Of a DNA stretch of 64,000 nucleotides, positions 13,001 to 28,000 are shown piece by piece. A program made the translations under genes and the position numbers. Origin of the DNA: Stichopus chloronotus (lineage: Eukaryota; Echinodermata; Holothuroidea; Aspidochirotida; Stichopodidae); assembly GCA_021234535.1 (NCBI GenBank), contig CM037842.1, positions 28,984,189 through 29,048,188 of the forward strand, written 5' to 3'. Each line of letters begins with the position of its first letter. The first letter of the stretch is position 1. Under the pieces are notes generated by a model. The model was not told the origin of the DNA. It worked only from the letters and a program-made list of their open reading frames with translations, and ran no database searches.

Positions 13001-16000
13001 TGACATGGCTTTTGGAGAATTATCTTTATCCATGGATGCGGGGCAAGGGGGATGTATCTGAGTTAATTTGTGAAATCATTGATAAATGTTGTGTAAGATG
13101 CTGTATCAGCCAATTTAAATCTTCACCAAAGTATCTGCCTCCTTTGTATCGGCTAATGTTGCTGTTTTCAAGCTGGGCATCTTGAATTTTTTCTTCTCTT
13201 TTTAGATTCTGGAAAATGGCAAGAACCTTCACAGGTTTGAAACTTCAGGGAGAACTGGGAAAGTTTGGACGCACAGAAATTTCAGACATCCGAGGATACG
13301 TGGAGCTACCGGACGGTAAGGTCTTATCAGGCACAGAGTGGGGCAACATGCTGCTGTGGGATGGTGGGCTGATCAAGGTCCAGATATCTAGGAAGAATAA
13401 GAAGTCATGCCATGCTGGAACAATCGAACAGTTTGTGATGGACGAAGGAGAGCTGATCTCCATAGGAGCAGATGGCTATGTCAGGGTGAGTATATACTGT
13501 AAGCAACATCATTATAACTTACATACTACTTTATATGTAACACTGTGTAACATAACTCATAGCATGACTTATAACATAACACAACACATCACCTGTCAAA
13601 CACACTGTAACTGAAAAATATTTGAAAGGTTCAGTCCTACTTAAAAATTGTGGATGCAGGAAGCTGTTGCACCATAGGGTCCATTTAACTTATTTGAACT
13701 GGTGTCCTAATCTTCTCCCCCTTGTTGGGACATACCTCACGAGCAAACAATTTAATACAAGATCTAATCATTATAGTTAACGATATCGTAACCACATTGG
13801 TTTGCAGGTCTGGGATTTTGAGAGCATCGATACTGCTGATTCCATGGATGAATCTGGCATTTTTGAGATGGAACCCATGAACGAACTTAAAGTGGGAAAC
13901 CATGTCCATTTGATGTCCATGGTGAAGACCGTTGATCCAGAGGCGACCAGTATTTGGTATGCGCAGGTACGTGACACGGTATACACATGTATGTGACAGG
14001 CTATGTGACAGGCTATGTGCAGGTATTTGATGGGGATATGATAGGTTATGTTCAGTTATGTGACAAGCTATGTACAGGTATGTAATGGGGATGTGACAGG
14101 GTATGTACAAACCTGTGAGAGGGCATTTACAGGTATGTGACAGGGTATTCACAGGTATGTTGCAGGGTATGCATTGGGACATGACAGTGTATGCACTTGT
14201 GTGTGACAAGGTACGTATGTACAGGTTTGAATACACATATTCAAGGTGTGTAACAGAGTATGTGACCAGTATGTGGGTTATTGCTCATCTGTCACATGAT
14301 TACAAAAATTTGTAACACTCTTTGTATTTGTGTGAATGTTTGTTATGTATTTGTTTGTTTCATGTATTTTGTATGTTATTTTGCAGTCACCCATTTGGAT
14401 TGCAGTAAGACATTAATTTTTTTATGATGTTTTTTTCAAGAGAAGCATCTCTTCTAAGTATTGCCAGACACCATTTGATTAAAGTGACATTTCCCGTGTA
14501 ATCTCAATATCACTTTTTAATTCAAATTTTTGTATTTTAGCTGAATGTAGTTTGTCAGATGTTTTGACAATGCTGTAGATTCTCTATCTTTGTTGAAAAC
14601 CTAAAATCCATGCTCATCAAAATATTTGGCAATAAAATCTACTGGTAAAAAACTGTGAGGAAGACTGTGAATTGAAGACATTGCAGTGAGGTGTGTGTTT
14701 GGTAGTGTCACAGGGTTGTACCATACAGACAATGAGGTGGTGCTGTAGCTGTTGGTTGTTTTGGTGTTGGTATAATTAGCAATGACAGTTGAGTTGGTGG
14801 TGGAACCATTCATGAAGAAGTCATTAATTGTTCTCCTGATAGCTCTGGTGGTGGTATTGGTTCACTGTATGGGTGTTTCCAGTGGTAGATGTAGGTGGTC
14901 TGATGGTTTATCATTTTCATGGGGATCAATTTGATTTGTTTCATTTCACTTTCTGATATTTAAATAACATGGTGGTGTTAAAAAGAAAAGTGGTAGTGCA
15001 AGCCAAATTAAATTTAGAAGGAAGGAGCAGTAGTGATATGAAGCATCTTGTGAATTACTTCTTCAGGATGCTAGTAGTGATATCTAGAGTGACTGTGAGA
15101 AATCTCTCTTATGTCCACAAAGCTTCACACAGCTTCTCATTATACACCCTGCATATTCCACATGGTTGAGTGGACTCTCTGAGTCACCAGAAGATATGTG
15201 CACTAGAGCATATATCATTACTGTCTAGTTGCTATCCCCATTACAATGGTTAGCAACGGCTTACTCTAAGATGATCTTGGGTAGATTTGTGAGACTGCCC
15301 TCAGGTATGTTGTTCATAACCTTTGCATGATGCTAATGGTTGTATCTTAAGGGACTATTAGTTATGCTGTTTACTACTTCATTTTGTGCTAATTGTGGTA
15401 TCTTGAAGGACTTACTGATATTGTCGTTGATTGCTTCCTCAGGATGCTAACGTTGTATCTTAAGGGACTGTTGGTTATGCTGTTTATTACTTCTGGTTGT
15501 GCTAATTGTGGTATCTTGAAGGACTTACTGATATTGTTGTTGACTGCTTCTCAGGATGCTAATGGTGGTATCTGGAGGTTGGATCTATCTTTCTCTCACA
15601 CCATGGAGACCCCTGAGAAGCTCTTCTCCTTTCACTCTGGTGAGATTTCAGCGGTGGCTACCTCCCCGGTCTCTCAGCTGGTGGCTTCCACAGGAGTAGA
15701 CAGTAAGTGAATAATTACATGTGAGTCAGGCTACACCAGTCTATCAGTTGGTGGCTTCCACAGGAGTAGACAGTAAGTGTTTAAGTACATGTCAATCAGA
15801 GTACACCAGTGTCTTTGCTGGTGGCTTCCACAGGAGTAGACAGTAAGTGAATAACTACATGCCAGTGAGAGTCTCTAATTTGCAACAACTTTTGAGATTA
15901 TTTTAAAATTGTGATTCCACATAATAGCTATCTTTAGAGATCTTTGGCAATCTGTGGCAGCAGGTGGAAGTTGCTCAGTCACTAAACATTAACAAAACTA

Positions 16001-19000
16001 AATTAAGACTCTGAAAAGAACCAGCAGTTAAATATTTAGCCATTGCAAAATTTCAGTCAGGATTAGTTTTCCTCACATCTAGTATGCTAAAGTTCATTTT
16101 CTTTGATATTTTGAATTGTTTTCCTATTTTTTTTTGCTTTTCTCTAGATTCGGTCAATGTGTATGATTATATATCAAAGACCATGCTCTGTCATAACAAG
16201 TTCAACTCCAGTGCTACGTCCCTCCTCTGGCTTCCAGATATTGTAAGTATTGAAAAACAGATTGATATTGACATATGAATTTTAAAGTATCAATAATATC
16301 TAAGGCATAGGTTTTCCCACAAAATTTTAAGACGCCAATTTGCACTGCATGCAAAATATCAATGTTTATGGACCATTTCTTTGCAAGTTGTCCCTCAATA
16401 AAGTTGTCAAATGTGTGCCTTTAAAAAGTAGAAGGGAGCATTAACCTCATTGTAAACAATTTCTATGTTACCAACCAACACTTGCCTGGTCTCTTTAATG
16501 TAGTTAGTCGTTGGGTCAGTGTATGGACTGTATGCTGTAAACATAGTAGCCAATATTAAGCATAGATATTAGCGTGTGCTTGTATTGGTATTATCAACCA
16601 AGCTCAATATTGTTATCATGGGTATAGAGTACGATCACTCTGTCAATAATCAATATATCAATAATACAGGCATATTGGTGAACCATAATTGTAAGTGCTG
16701 CTTTCAGCATGCTCCTAATGAAGAGAACTGTGACTAGTAATTTCTCTATGTACCTACAAAGGCAATGACATTGAACTTTATATTCTAAAGTAAGATGAAG
16801 GTTTTGTGACCAAGTCGACATTGTTGACTGGATTGAAGCAATGAAGCTGAGCAACTGGGAGGTTTGGAGTACAATCGCAGCCAGGTCACAGTAAGATGGG
16901 ATTTTCATCCAAGACCAAGTGGAGGTTTCTTCATGTGAACTTACTTTGTGAAAAAAATAAAATATACTAATTTGATTTGAAATATGTCGAGATAGCAGTC
17001 ACCTGACGTTTGTGGTTGCTCAACAGTTTAAAATAACTGAGTCTACTGTTTGAACATACTGCTTTAATGTAATTGATCCCTGCAAACTTCACATGCATGG
17101 TGTATTTAGCCGTGCATGTAATCATACGACTTCTGTACCCTTGTGGACTAGGAATGTTAGGACAGTTAAACAGGAATTATGAATTGTCTAATCAGTAGGA
17201 CAATGATTACCAATGATTTAACATCCACTGTTAGAGATATATCCAACAGGGATGTCATAACTAAATTTTATTCAAGGTTAAAAGTGTGCCATTTAGACCT
17301 CCAGACACTGGTAGTAAAAAAATTGGAAGATTTCTCTTTGTATACTCTGTTTTCTTGAAGTACATGCAAGCTTATAGATCATATTCTGTGACTTCCAGTC
17401 TCAGGAACATGTCACAGCTAGCAGTTGGTATTGAGTTCAAGTATCAGTTTTCTAGTTATGTCACGTTGAAAGTTTAGATTAGTTGGTTCTATTTGACTCT
17501 GTCAGGTCGATCCGAAGGGTTTAGTGATTCTGGCTGGTTTCAACTTTGTGTCATATTTTCTGCTTTTCTCTGTCAGATCAATCCTAAGGGATCAGTGATT
17601 CTGGCTGTTTTCAACTTTGGATCATATTTTCTGTTTTACCCCATCAGATTGATCCTAAGGGATCAGTGATTCTTGCTGGTTTCAGGGATGGTGTGGTGAG
17701 AGCCCTCCTCATAGCAAGGAATGATGATGGTGACTCCAAGAGGAGCTCTAATGTTAAGGAGGCAGATCTGTTGCTGAAGCAGGCCTTTAAACCTCATACC
17801 AAGATGGTTACTGCAATGAAAATAGACTCAAAAGGAGAGCTGTTGGCCACCGGAGTGAGTTCCTCCTCTTGATTTTCCATTAGTTTGTCGAATTTCAGGT
17901 TGTTCTTTATTTATGTAGATGTTTGTTAGAATGCAAGTCTCCCTCGATAGTGCCCTGAAGATTTGGCCTCTAGAGTTTTGACTGTGGACAAAGTTCTTCA
18001 TTTGGTCCGATACATTTTCTGGAAAAGTGAATTTATTAACTCTTCTGTACCTTCTTTTGCCCATTTTGAAATAGAATTCAGTCAGTTATTGATTTACAAT
18101 ATGCAATTACAGACCATTGTCCGATTGATAATTGATTTTGATTAAGAGATGAAGTCATATTTTCTGCAGACTTCTCATATTGGTATCTTATCAGCTTATG
18201 TCAATTGTTGATAAAACCTTCCATCCTTGATCACTTAGCTCTACTACCTGATATATGCATCAATATCACGGTGCATTATGTGCTTGTCACTGAAGTACCT
18301 CATATGATAAATGATTAATTTGCTATATGTTTTTAGTGGAGTACCTTGGACTTTCATTAATGGACAACTCATGTTTGTTATATATAGTTGAATGTTCTGT
18401 TAGATGGAGTATCCCAAGGCTAACATCTTGTTTTTATTATGATGTTTTTGATGGAACACCTCACTGTTGGATGGATTATCTCTTAATCCCCCCTCCATTT
18501 GACGTTCTTGTAATTTCAGGGAGAGGACTGTACGGTATTTTTCCTGAGCATCGGTGACAACTTTTCACCGATTGGATTTATTGAGACTCCAGGACCGGTG
18601 TCAAACCTGACTTGGGCACCAGGATACCATGTAAGTATATACTTATAGCTACAGGTCTGGCTACTAGTGACATTGCAAACTGCTATCTTGAAATACCTTT
18701 GTCCTAATATTTCAAACTTTTAGATAGCTGTGGCACGGCATAAACAGCCATATGTTGCATCAGCAAATTGTGAAACAAACGTGAAAATATCGTAACTATA
18801 AATTAAGACATAAATAAAGGTAACAAACAGATATCATGAAGTGTGTAAGTCCTCAACCATTGATAACTTACTCATGAGGGTTTATACCTCTCATTTATTT
18901 GCTATTTCATCTGTTATAAAGGTTACAGTGCTTGTAAGTATGACAAGTAGATTGTGGGTCTTCCTCGGTAGTGACATTTAAAGGGAGCAATCACATGTGA

Positions 19001-22000
19001 GGATTAAAACACCAGAGAGTGATGCCTACAGATGCTTTGTTTGAAACCTACTTTATTTGAAAGCCACAATCTGCTGTAGCTGTGATCTGAAAGACATATA
19101 ATCTGCAACAACAAAGTTTCTAGTTATTAAATTTTGCATTTCAAACTTATTATGGTGATAGGACAGAATGTTTGCCTAAAATAACACATTTTTCTGAAAA
19201 TTTTGTTGAAATTTTGAAAGCTAAACTGAATTTATCAATTTATTTTTAAATTTAATTCTGTAGCCATCATTCCAATCCTGTAAGCTCCACCCAACAGACT
19301 CTGTCACACCAATCAAATCCAACAACTTAAATGCACAAACTGTTGAAAGTGGTCAACAACACATTTGTTGTCAAACAGTCGATTTGTGAATGTACAATGT
19401 GTTGAAATGGGTAGTGTAAGTAATTCTATGGTGAAAAGAAAGCAGGAAAAAAATCTATTTGGCCTGTGACAGCTATTCTTCTGTTGGTCTGTGACAGCTG
19501 TTCTTCTGTTGGTCTGTGACAGCTATTCTTCTGTTGGTCTGTGGCAGCTATTCTTCCATTGGTCTGTGGCAGCTATTCTTCCATTGGCTTGTGACAGCTA
19601 TTCTTCTGTTGACTTGTGGCAGCTATTCGTATGTTGGCCTGTGGCAGGTATTCCTGTGTTGGCCTTTGACAGCCATTCATCATTAAAGATCATAAATACC
19701 ATCTGTTCAGAGAACACTTGGAATAAGAAAATACTTTTTTCTTCTTTATAACCTTGCAATTTATCAACAAATAGCTAAGTAATGACTTTATTTTATGAGA
19801 GTATTGTGGAGATCACTTACACAATGAACTGTCCAGTTATGACATGACTTAATCTCTCCAAGTAATTCTTTCACCAATTTGCATTTTTTTTAACAGGAGA
19901 AGAACACCCTTCTGATATTTTGCTCCAACGGAGAGGTGTTGGAGGTTGAAGCTCCAGAACCTGGCAAATACGACACCTCCAAGACCTTTAAGATAGAAGG
20001 GCTGTCGTCTCGGCAACTTACTTTCAAAAGCATCAAGTCTAGACTCAGGGTTAGTCTTAAGATACTATCACGTAAAACATTGCCATTAATTGCTGCAGCT
20101 TTTCAATTTGTCCTACTACAGTAGTTTGCAGAAAGAAGCAACTGTTTTCCTGTTTGTGTTTTCATCTTTTAAAGAGAGCATTTGGAACCTGATTTATTTC
20201 AATCGTTACTGACATATTTTGAACCGTCAGTGACTTTCTTTGACCCATCCCAGGTCTATTTTAAACGTCTCTGATCTAGTTTACTGAATTATGAAGATGT
20301 GTTGTAAACTGTATTGTTTTAGGAAATGCCTTTGTACTCCAACTTTCTGCTCTGCTTCCATTTTACTGTTACGCTTTCAATTTAAAGTGTAAATTCTTAA
20401 AAATTTATTGACAATGTCTGCAGAGGGAAGAAGAAGAGGAAAGAAAGAGAGAAGAGGAAGAGAAGAAGAGGCAGGAAGAGGAGAGGAAACGACAGCTGCG
20501 GAGACAGAGAGGATTGGACAGTGATGATGAAGAAGAAAAGAAAGGTAACATCACCCCACTAATGGATGTTAATTGCTTCACACTGTAATGAAGTGATATG
20601 ATTCTGTCCTAAAGTTCAGACAACAAGTCAAGTCCTTGATGTCTAGTGATTCGGAAACGACATTCCTCAAACACGTCCATATCCTAAAGTACAGTTTGGT
20701 GTAACGCTTATTGGAAGAACACCTCATTACAAATGCAATATGTAGTGTGGCAAGTATAAAATTTGAAAAAACATTAAAAATTTTAAATATTCTTTTTATT
20801 AAACTTGGTACAAAAGTTACTTTTAATTAAATTGAAATAAGAAAACTTAGCTTACATACATACCAGTTATTCAGCTGCCAGACTTTATAGTAGCAAATTT
20901 ATGTTCGAAATTCTGTGTAAATTTTTTCATTTGCATTTCCTTTTTTTTTGTATTTTGTCAATATGCATAAAGAGAAGATAATGTATTAATAAGTAACATA
21001 ATATAAAGAGAAAGGAAGTCTTATGATGGTGTGAAAATGTTTAATCTTTTTAATCTTAAGTAAAAGTTTAAAGAATATACCAAAAAATAAACAATGACAC
21101 TAATATTTATACATGTAAAAAGGCTTATAATGTATAATATGAGAAACAGAAAAAAAAAGCCTACAAAAAACATTCTACATGCTTCGATTGAATGAATAAT
21201 GTGGCATGATAGATAAACGAATTTCTAAAAACTTCTGTCCTGTATTTTGGCAAGATGTGTGGATTTCTTGTGTCTCTGTTTGGTTTACGTGAGAGACTTT
21301 GTAGTACAGGGCACAGTGGGTGATATTTGTCATTGTTAATCTCATTTGAAATTCTTGCAAAATCAGCTTTTGAAGCAACAGTCACTTTTGCTAAAATTGC
21401 GGCGAAATCTATGGTAAAAATAGTTGATGTATAGTTCAGAAATTTGGCAAGTATATCTTTGTCCTTGTGTGATACAAAGTGGTATCAGACAGGCACTGCA
21501 TAAATTATGTGCAGCAAAATGATGACATTAAAGAGATTGATAGTGGTGTTGTTCCATCTTGTGGTATTGTACCACATTGATTGTGATGTTTCATTCTGTA
21601 GTGTTGTACCATGTTGATTGTGATGTTTCATTCTGTAGTATTGTACCATGTTAATTGGTGTCGTTTTATTCTGTGGTATTGTACCATGTTGATTGTGATG
21701 TTTCATTCTGTGGTACTGTACCATATTGATTGTGGTGTTGTTTCATCCTGTAGGTTGCTACTTTTAGGGTGAACAAGTTTGATTTTTTCTATAGATGTAG
21801 GAAATTGGTGGTGAAAATTTCAAAACATGTGGGTCAGTTGACATTTAAGGGGAATTTATAGTGACTGGATATTTGATGAAGAAAAAACAGTCTGCACTGA
21901 AAGTTATGTAAATCTTAATTCTAAAATTACTTTTTCTATCTTTTCTTTTGTAAAGTCAGTTGTTACCCCTGAGAAACTTTCGCCCTAGATGGGGATTGAA

Positions 22001-25000
22001 ATATTTTTTTCTCATTTGTATCTCTTTACCAGATGAAGAAAAAGAGGAAGAAGAAGAGGAAGAACCAGAGCCTCTCTACATCCCAGAGGATCCTAGTCCT
22101 ATTCTCTTTGGTCTTTACTCTCCTCATGATCCAGACTCCTTCTGGGTCTCAATGGTAAGATTTTGTTGTGACTTTCTGGAATGTGTTTCTGTCTCTTGAA
22201 GACTGTCCCCATGCTACCAGCATGAATATGTTTTTGAAACATGAACAAAGTAGTATTCAGAATGTAATACATTTCATTCATGACTGAATTTATTTTGCAC
22301 CAATATTGCAGGTCTGTCTCTCCTCTCATGATTCTGCAGCATCATTTTGTGATTCAGTTGGAAGTGCTTGAATATTAGGGTTTCTGTATGCACCACAGTA
22401 TTGTAGATGTAGAAAAAAAAAGGAATAATGATCATTTTAGTTGTAAGTTTGGCACTTACATTTAAATGTTGTAAAAATGGTACTCAGTGATGATTTTAGA
22501 TTCATCTGTAAATTTTGTATGGAAAGTAAAACACAATGAATAATAATTACAAAAGGTATAATAACAATAGTTAATAAAATAGACTAACAATTGTAGATAA
22601 AATATGGTGTGGGAGATGTACAATGAACATTGGCACATAACATATAGTAGCACTGGATATAAAACATACAAGAATACTATATAAAACATATAATAACAAA
22701 AGCATGTAAAAGAATGGAAGTACCAGTGGTATACAGGTAGAATCTTCCTGACACAAGGCATTCTGTAGTCTCTAGGGTATTTCTATAGCCCCAGGGTATT
22801 TCTATAGCCTCTAGGTTATTTAGCTCTACCAGTGCTGTGGCGGAATCAATAAAGGTGGTGACGTTTGGAGCAGTGAAGCTTAGCAATCCGGATGATTAGG
22901 GTGCAGTCCTTGGCCAGATTGCAGTAAGAGATTCTTAATTTCAGTGCAGCCTACAGCCATCTGAACTCACCTTGTGAAAAATGGATGCCAAATGGGATTC
23001 AAAACTGTTGAGTTCGTAGTCATCCGAAATGAAGTTGGAATATAAGAGCCACCGGCTTCCTCCTCAGTTATGTGGTTGCCCAGCATCTAACTAACCATCT
23101 GAGTTATCATAGCCCACCCTTCCTCCCGGTTTCAGGCAGACCTTACTTTATCATTTTGTGTCTGCAGGGAGGGTTTGACGCCGGCTACCTCTATGAGTGT
23201 AAGTTTTTTGACGATCAGGAGAAGGCCATGTTGATCAAGGAGAGTCGAGAGGAAGCAATCAACGAACCGATCAGATCCATTCCAGTAGTCGATAGCGATG
23301 ACGTCCCAATAAGAACCATCAGCTTCACGTAAGTCCTGATTTGTTACTTGGATACTTTCCAATAAGAATCATCAGCTTCACGTAGGTGCTGATTGGTTTG
23401 GATATGTCCCAATAAGAACCATCAGCTTCACATAATTGCTGATTGGTTACTTGGATACGTCCCAATAAGAACCATCAGCTTCACAGAATTGCTGATTGGT
23501 TTGGATATGTCCCAATAAGAACCATCAGCTTCTCATAAGTGCTGATTGGTTTGGATATGTCCCAATAAGAACCATCAGCTTCACATAAGTGCTGATTGGT
23601 TTGGATATGGCCCAATAAGAACCATCAGCTTCTCATAAGTGCTGATTGGTTTGGATATGTCCCAATAAGAACCATCAGCTTCTCATAAGTGCTGATTGGT
23701 TTGGATATGTCCCAATAAGAACCATCAGCTTCATGTAAGTGCTGATTGGTTTGGATATGTCCCAATAAGAACCATCAGCTTTATGTAAGTGCTGATTGGC
23801 TACTTGGAAATTTATTTTTCAGGTATCTAGGATGTTGCCAATCTGAGGCTTTGTCAACCACCAAGTTATGCTTTGATAGCTAAAAAGTTGTATTTTGGTA
23901 GCTACCATGATGTGCTTTAGTAGCCACAAAGTTATGCTTTAGTAGCTACCATGATGTGCTTTAGTAGCTACAAAGATATACTTTGGTAGCTAACATGAAG
24001 TGTTTTAGTAGCTACAAAGTTATGATTTGGTAGCTACCATGATTTGCTTTAGTGGCCACAAAGTTATTCTTGGTGGTTTTCAATGTAAATAGTGCTTTGG
24101 AAACTACCAAGGTATGCTTTGGTGGATACGAAGTTGTGCTTTGGTAGCCAGCAAGTTATGCTTGGGAAGCTACCAAGTTAAGCTTTGGTAGCTACCATGG
24201 TGTCCTGTGGTTTTGGGTGTTATGAGAAAAGGACAAGCAGTGTAACATCAATAAGAAATTTTCAACAGTGCAGAAACCCATGTGTGATACAAAAATTGGT
24301 AACTTCCATCTTGATATTTTATACTTCACAGTGTGTGAATGTTTAAAAGGCTGATTTTTCCTTTTGTTCGCATGTCAATCAAAGCCATGCATTACCCAAA
24401 GACCAGGTGACAGTCTGGTGATTTGTCACATGATTCATCTCATGATTTATCACATGATTAAACTTTCTACTAAACTTGTGAAATTTGAGTTGATCATAGA
24501 AATGTTTTGAATGGGACAGCGCTATGTTTGCTTTTGATCATAGTTGTGTTTAATAAGTAAATTTCTTTTGAAGACTTTGTGATATTTTGCATCCATCAAA
24601 GTGCAAAAGAATTCAGTTTGTGCCATTTGAATTGAAGTTGAATCTTGTTTTGAATTGCATTAGTGTGACCCTGCCTCAAGACTGTAGTCTATATCTATCT
24701 ATAGTTGATACGTTAATGACATTGAAGGGAGAATAGTTGAAATTAGGTTTTTCTTCCGATGATGGGCAGTATTTCTACCTGCGGTACAATCCTGATGCTA
24801 ACTCTGATTGAGTTGTCTCAGGGGATCACATTTAAACAATTTTGTTTATGTTGTAATGGATGTATGTATTTCAGACATGATGGCAAGTATGCCATAGTGG
24901 GTATGGAGAATGGTATCATCAGGGTACAGACTGTAGAAACCACAGATGACGCAAACAGCCGTTGTCCAACCAGCGGCCAGGCGGATCTCTCCACCTTAAC

Positions 25001-28000
25001 CAGTTACTGGATGTTGAATGTCCATGACAATGGTTATGGCAGGATCACCGGACTGGTTCCGAGCTTTGACGACAAGCACGTCTTTTCCTCTGCTGCGGAT
25101 GGCAACTTTTTCGTCTTCAGCATGATGAGCTCTGAACAGATAGAGGAAGCCCAGGCAGTCGCCAGGGCCAAGATTCCCTCAGCTAAGGTAAAGAAACTTT
25201 TGTTACTTGTATATATCCAGACAGTCACCATGGACAAGCTTCCATAGGCTAGGGTAAGGGAATGATGGTGGCTCATACCTCCTGTACAGTCACTAGGACC
25301 AAGATTCTATCAGCTAGTGTAAAGAAAATGATGGGGACTCATATGTCCTGGTAGTTGTTTCCATCTAATTTTAGATCTTGTTCAGAATGTGGGAGTAGTT
25401 TGTGATTAGTGTTTGCTTCAATGCCATGCAGAGTTTTGTTCTTGATGTTATTGTGAACATCTGTCTTTTCTCTGTTAGAGTTTCCAAGAAGAGAAACTAC
25501 ACTCTTTCAGTTACTGGTTGGTGCCCTATGAAAAAAAAAATGAAATTGCATAAAAAGTGTATAAAGTGTAATTCTTGAAAAATAGAATATTGTAAAAATT
25601 TAAGGTTTTTGAGTCAATATTTGCAAAGAAAAGATTTTCTTTTTAAAAAGACTATAAAAACATTCATGACACTTTTTATTTGAAAATTTATCTTTAATTA
25701 TCTTTATCTTTAATTTGTTTGTATACACTTTTGTCCAGAGAGATGATGAGTTGTTAAGGACAGTGGACATAGAGAGCAAGGATCATTACAGCATTGAACT
25801 GGAGAAACAGCAGGCAGAGTATGACAAGATGATGAAACTGGCTGAGGAGAAAAAGACAGAAGTCAGACGAACCATAGCCAAACTCAGGAGACAGTTTAAG
25901 AAACTGTTGGAGAAAAACCAGGAGTTGCCTGAAAAGCTCCAGCTTGAAAGAAAAGTAACTATTAAATATGTGATGTTAATCCAAGGTGGAGTTAAGTAGT
26001 ATTAACCGTTAGGAAGATTCTGCTTAAAGTAGCCCCTCGGCCTCCGCTCTTCCATTTCCTTGACAGTTGATTCTGACAACAAACAGGAATGAAATGCATA
26101 GTTCCATCACATTTACATTTATCAGAAATTTTCACATTTTTTTGTTCATGTCCATCATTTTTCTCAGGAATTTGAAATGGATCCTGGAATCAGACGAGAG
26201 CTTGAGAGGCAAACCAAGGACAGAATCGAGCTGGTGAAGAAAGAACTTGCTTGGGAGGCGGAGAAGCACCGCATCGCCCTGGAGAAACTTGAGCAGAGGT
26301 ATGTGATCTGCTAAACGTATGAAAAAATACTTTCTGTGTTCTTGGGATGTTTTAAGACGTTTGTAAAAGAAATGGGTTATGATGTTACATCAGGTGTTTA
26401 TTGTAAATGACAAATTTTGTCACCACTTTATTTTCACAATTGCTTTTATGGTAACCTTAAGGGAAAATAGGTTTTTGAGTATACCACCCAAGGTTAGCTA
26501 TGTTGTAATCTCTCGCAGGTTCAAAGCTGAGCTAGAGTGCGAAAGGATTGTGGTGGTCTCCGTCAACACTTCCCACCAGGTCTCGACGTACCGAACCACC
26601 GAACTGAGCAAGGAGTTTCACATCCTACGAGAGGAGATGAACCGCAAGCCGACCACGGTCTCAGACAAGGGCCCCTCTCGTGAAGCCACTCAGGATTCTA
26701 TTGGAGGGGACCCTCTTCTCTCCCAGTCTAACTCTGATGCAGCTCTAGTGACCGGTAGGTGGTCATAATGCAAATTACTAAAAGATCTGAAACAAACTTT
26801 GGAATGACTCTGAAGTTACCTTATCATTTGTTTGCTATTTATAGCTGCATACCCTTCGTAACCAGGAACAGTAGTGATCTGCTTGTATGGTTACCATGGA
26901 GACCAAAATAAGCTGGTTTATATGGTGGGAGTAACCATGTTGACTTCATCTGACTTGTCTCCGTCAGATTGATATTAGTAGCAATACCGAGTGGTCTGTT
27001 ATGTCTTAATGTGGTGTCATTGTACACATAGATTATTACCATTGTTATTAGTTTACTGTTTTTGCAAAAAGCTGTTGAAAATTTGATTGTTGGTGTGAGA
27101 ACAGATGGAACAGTTAATAGTGTGTGGCACAATCGACCGTTTTAATAAACCGAAAGACCTTTTTATCCACAGGTATGCAAGGAGCTAAAAAGCCAACGCT
27201 TTTGACAGGACGCCTCGGAGAAAAAGTTAATCAGGCACTACAAAAGGCAGAGAAAGCCAAGCAGAAGAGACTTGCTCGTCAAAAACAGGTGGACCTTACA
27301 AAGATTACACTTGAATGATGTCATGTGACTTGAATGATGTCATGTGACTTGAATGATGTCATGTGACTTGTATTCTCCATCGTTGGCTGCAGAATGATCT
27401 CATTAGCTTGTTTCTGATTTGCATCTCTTTGTTCTTGGTAGTGCTAGAATAATATCAACAATTCTAGAGACTGAGTAGGTGTCACCAGGTCCATCTTCCC
27501 TTTTCTAGTGTTGCCACCTAGTCCTCACAAAATGCACATAGTATGCTACAGTCATGTCTCGAGAAGACCTCTTGGGCATGATAGAACATGATGTGATATC
27601 CAGGTATACCATAATGGTTATGGTATGTTCCTCTCAAGAAGGCAAGAACATTTTTTTTTTAGGTTGTTGGAGAGTAATATATAACCTTGACAGGGTTATG
27701 TATGATATCACCACATATACCCAACTGTGATAAGCAGGTAGTTATTGAATGTCTACTTGTGTGGCCAATATGTCATATATAATTTCAGGAGTATTTAGTG
27801 ACAATGTAGGACATTTATATTTATAATTTCACTTCATAGCATGAAACCACTATAGCATTAACATAGCATTTTGGAACCCACCATAGTGGTATATTTGAGG
27901 TAAACTGCTGTTGCATACAGTTACTTATACTTGATCATGGTATCAATACATTTCATTTTCAGTGGGAAGAACTACGAGCCAGCAAACCTCCAGAAGACTA

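Noticed and set aside
23300..23800. CRISPR-like regular repeats
   Set aside because: Units are directly adjacent tandem copies of an exon end in a eukaryotic gene, with no unique spacers and no cas genes.
26891..26910. Further X-box-like words such as GTTACCATGGAGAC (intron 21) and ATCACCATGGTAAC near 50276
   Set aside because: They have weaker matches or no gene start nearby, and such words are expected by chance in 64 kb.
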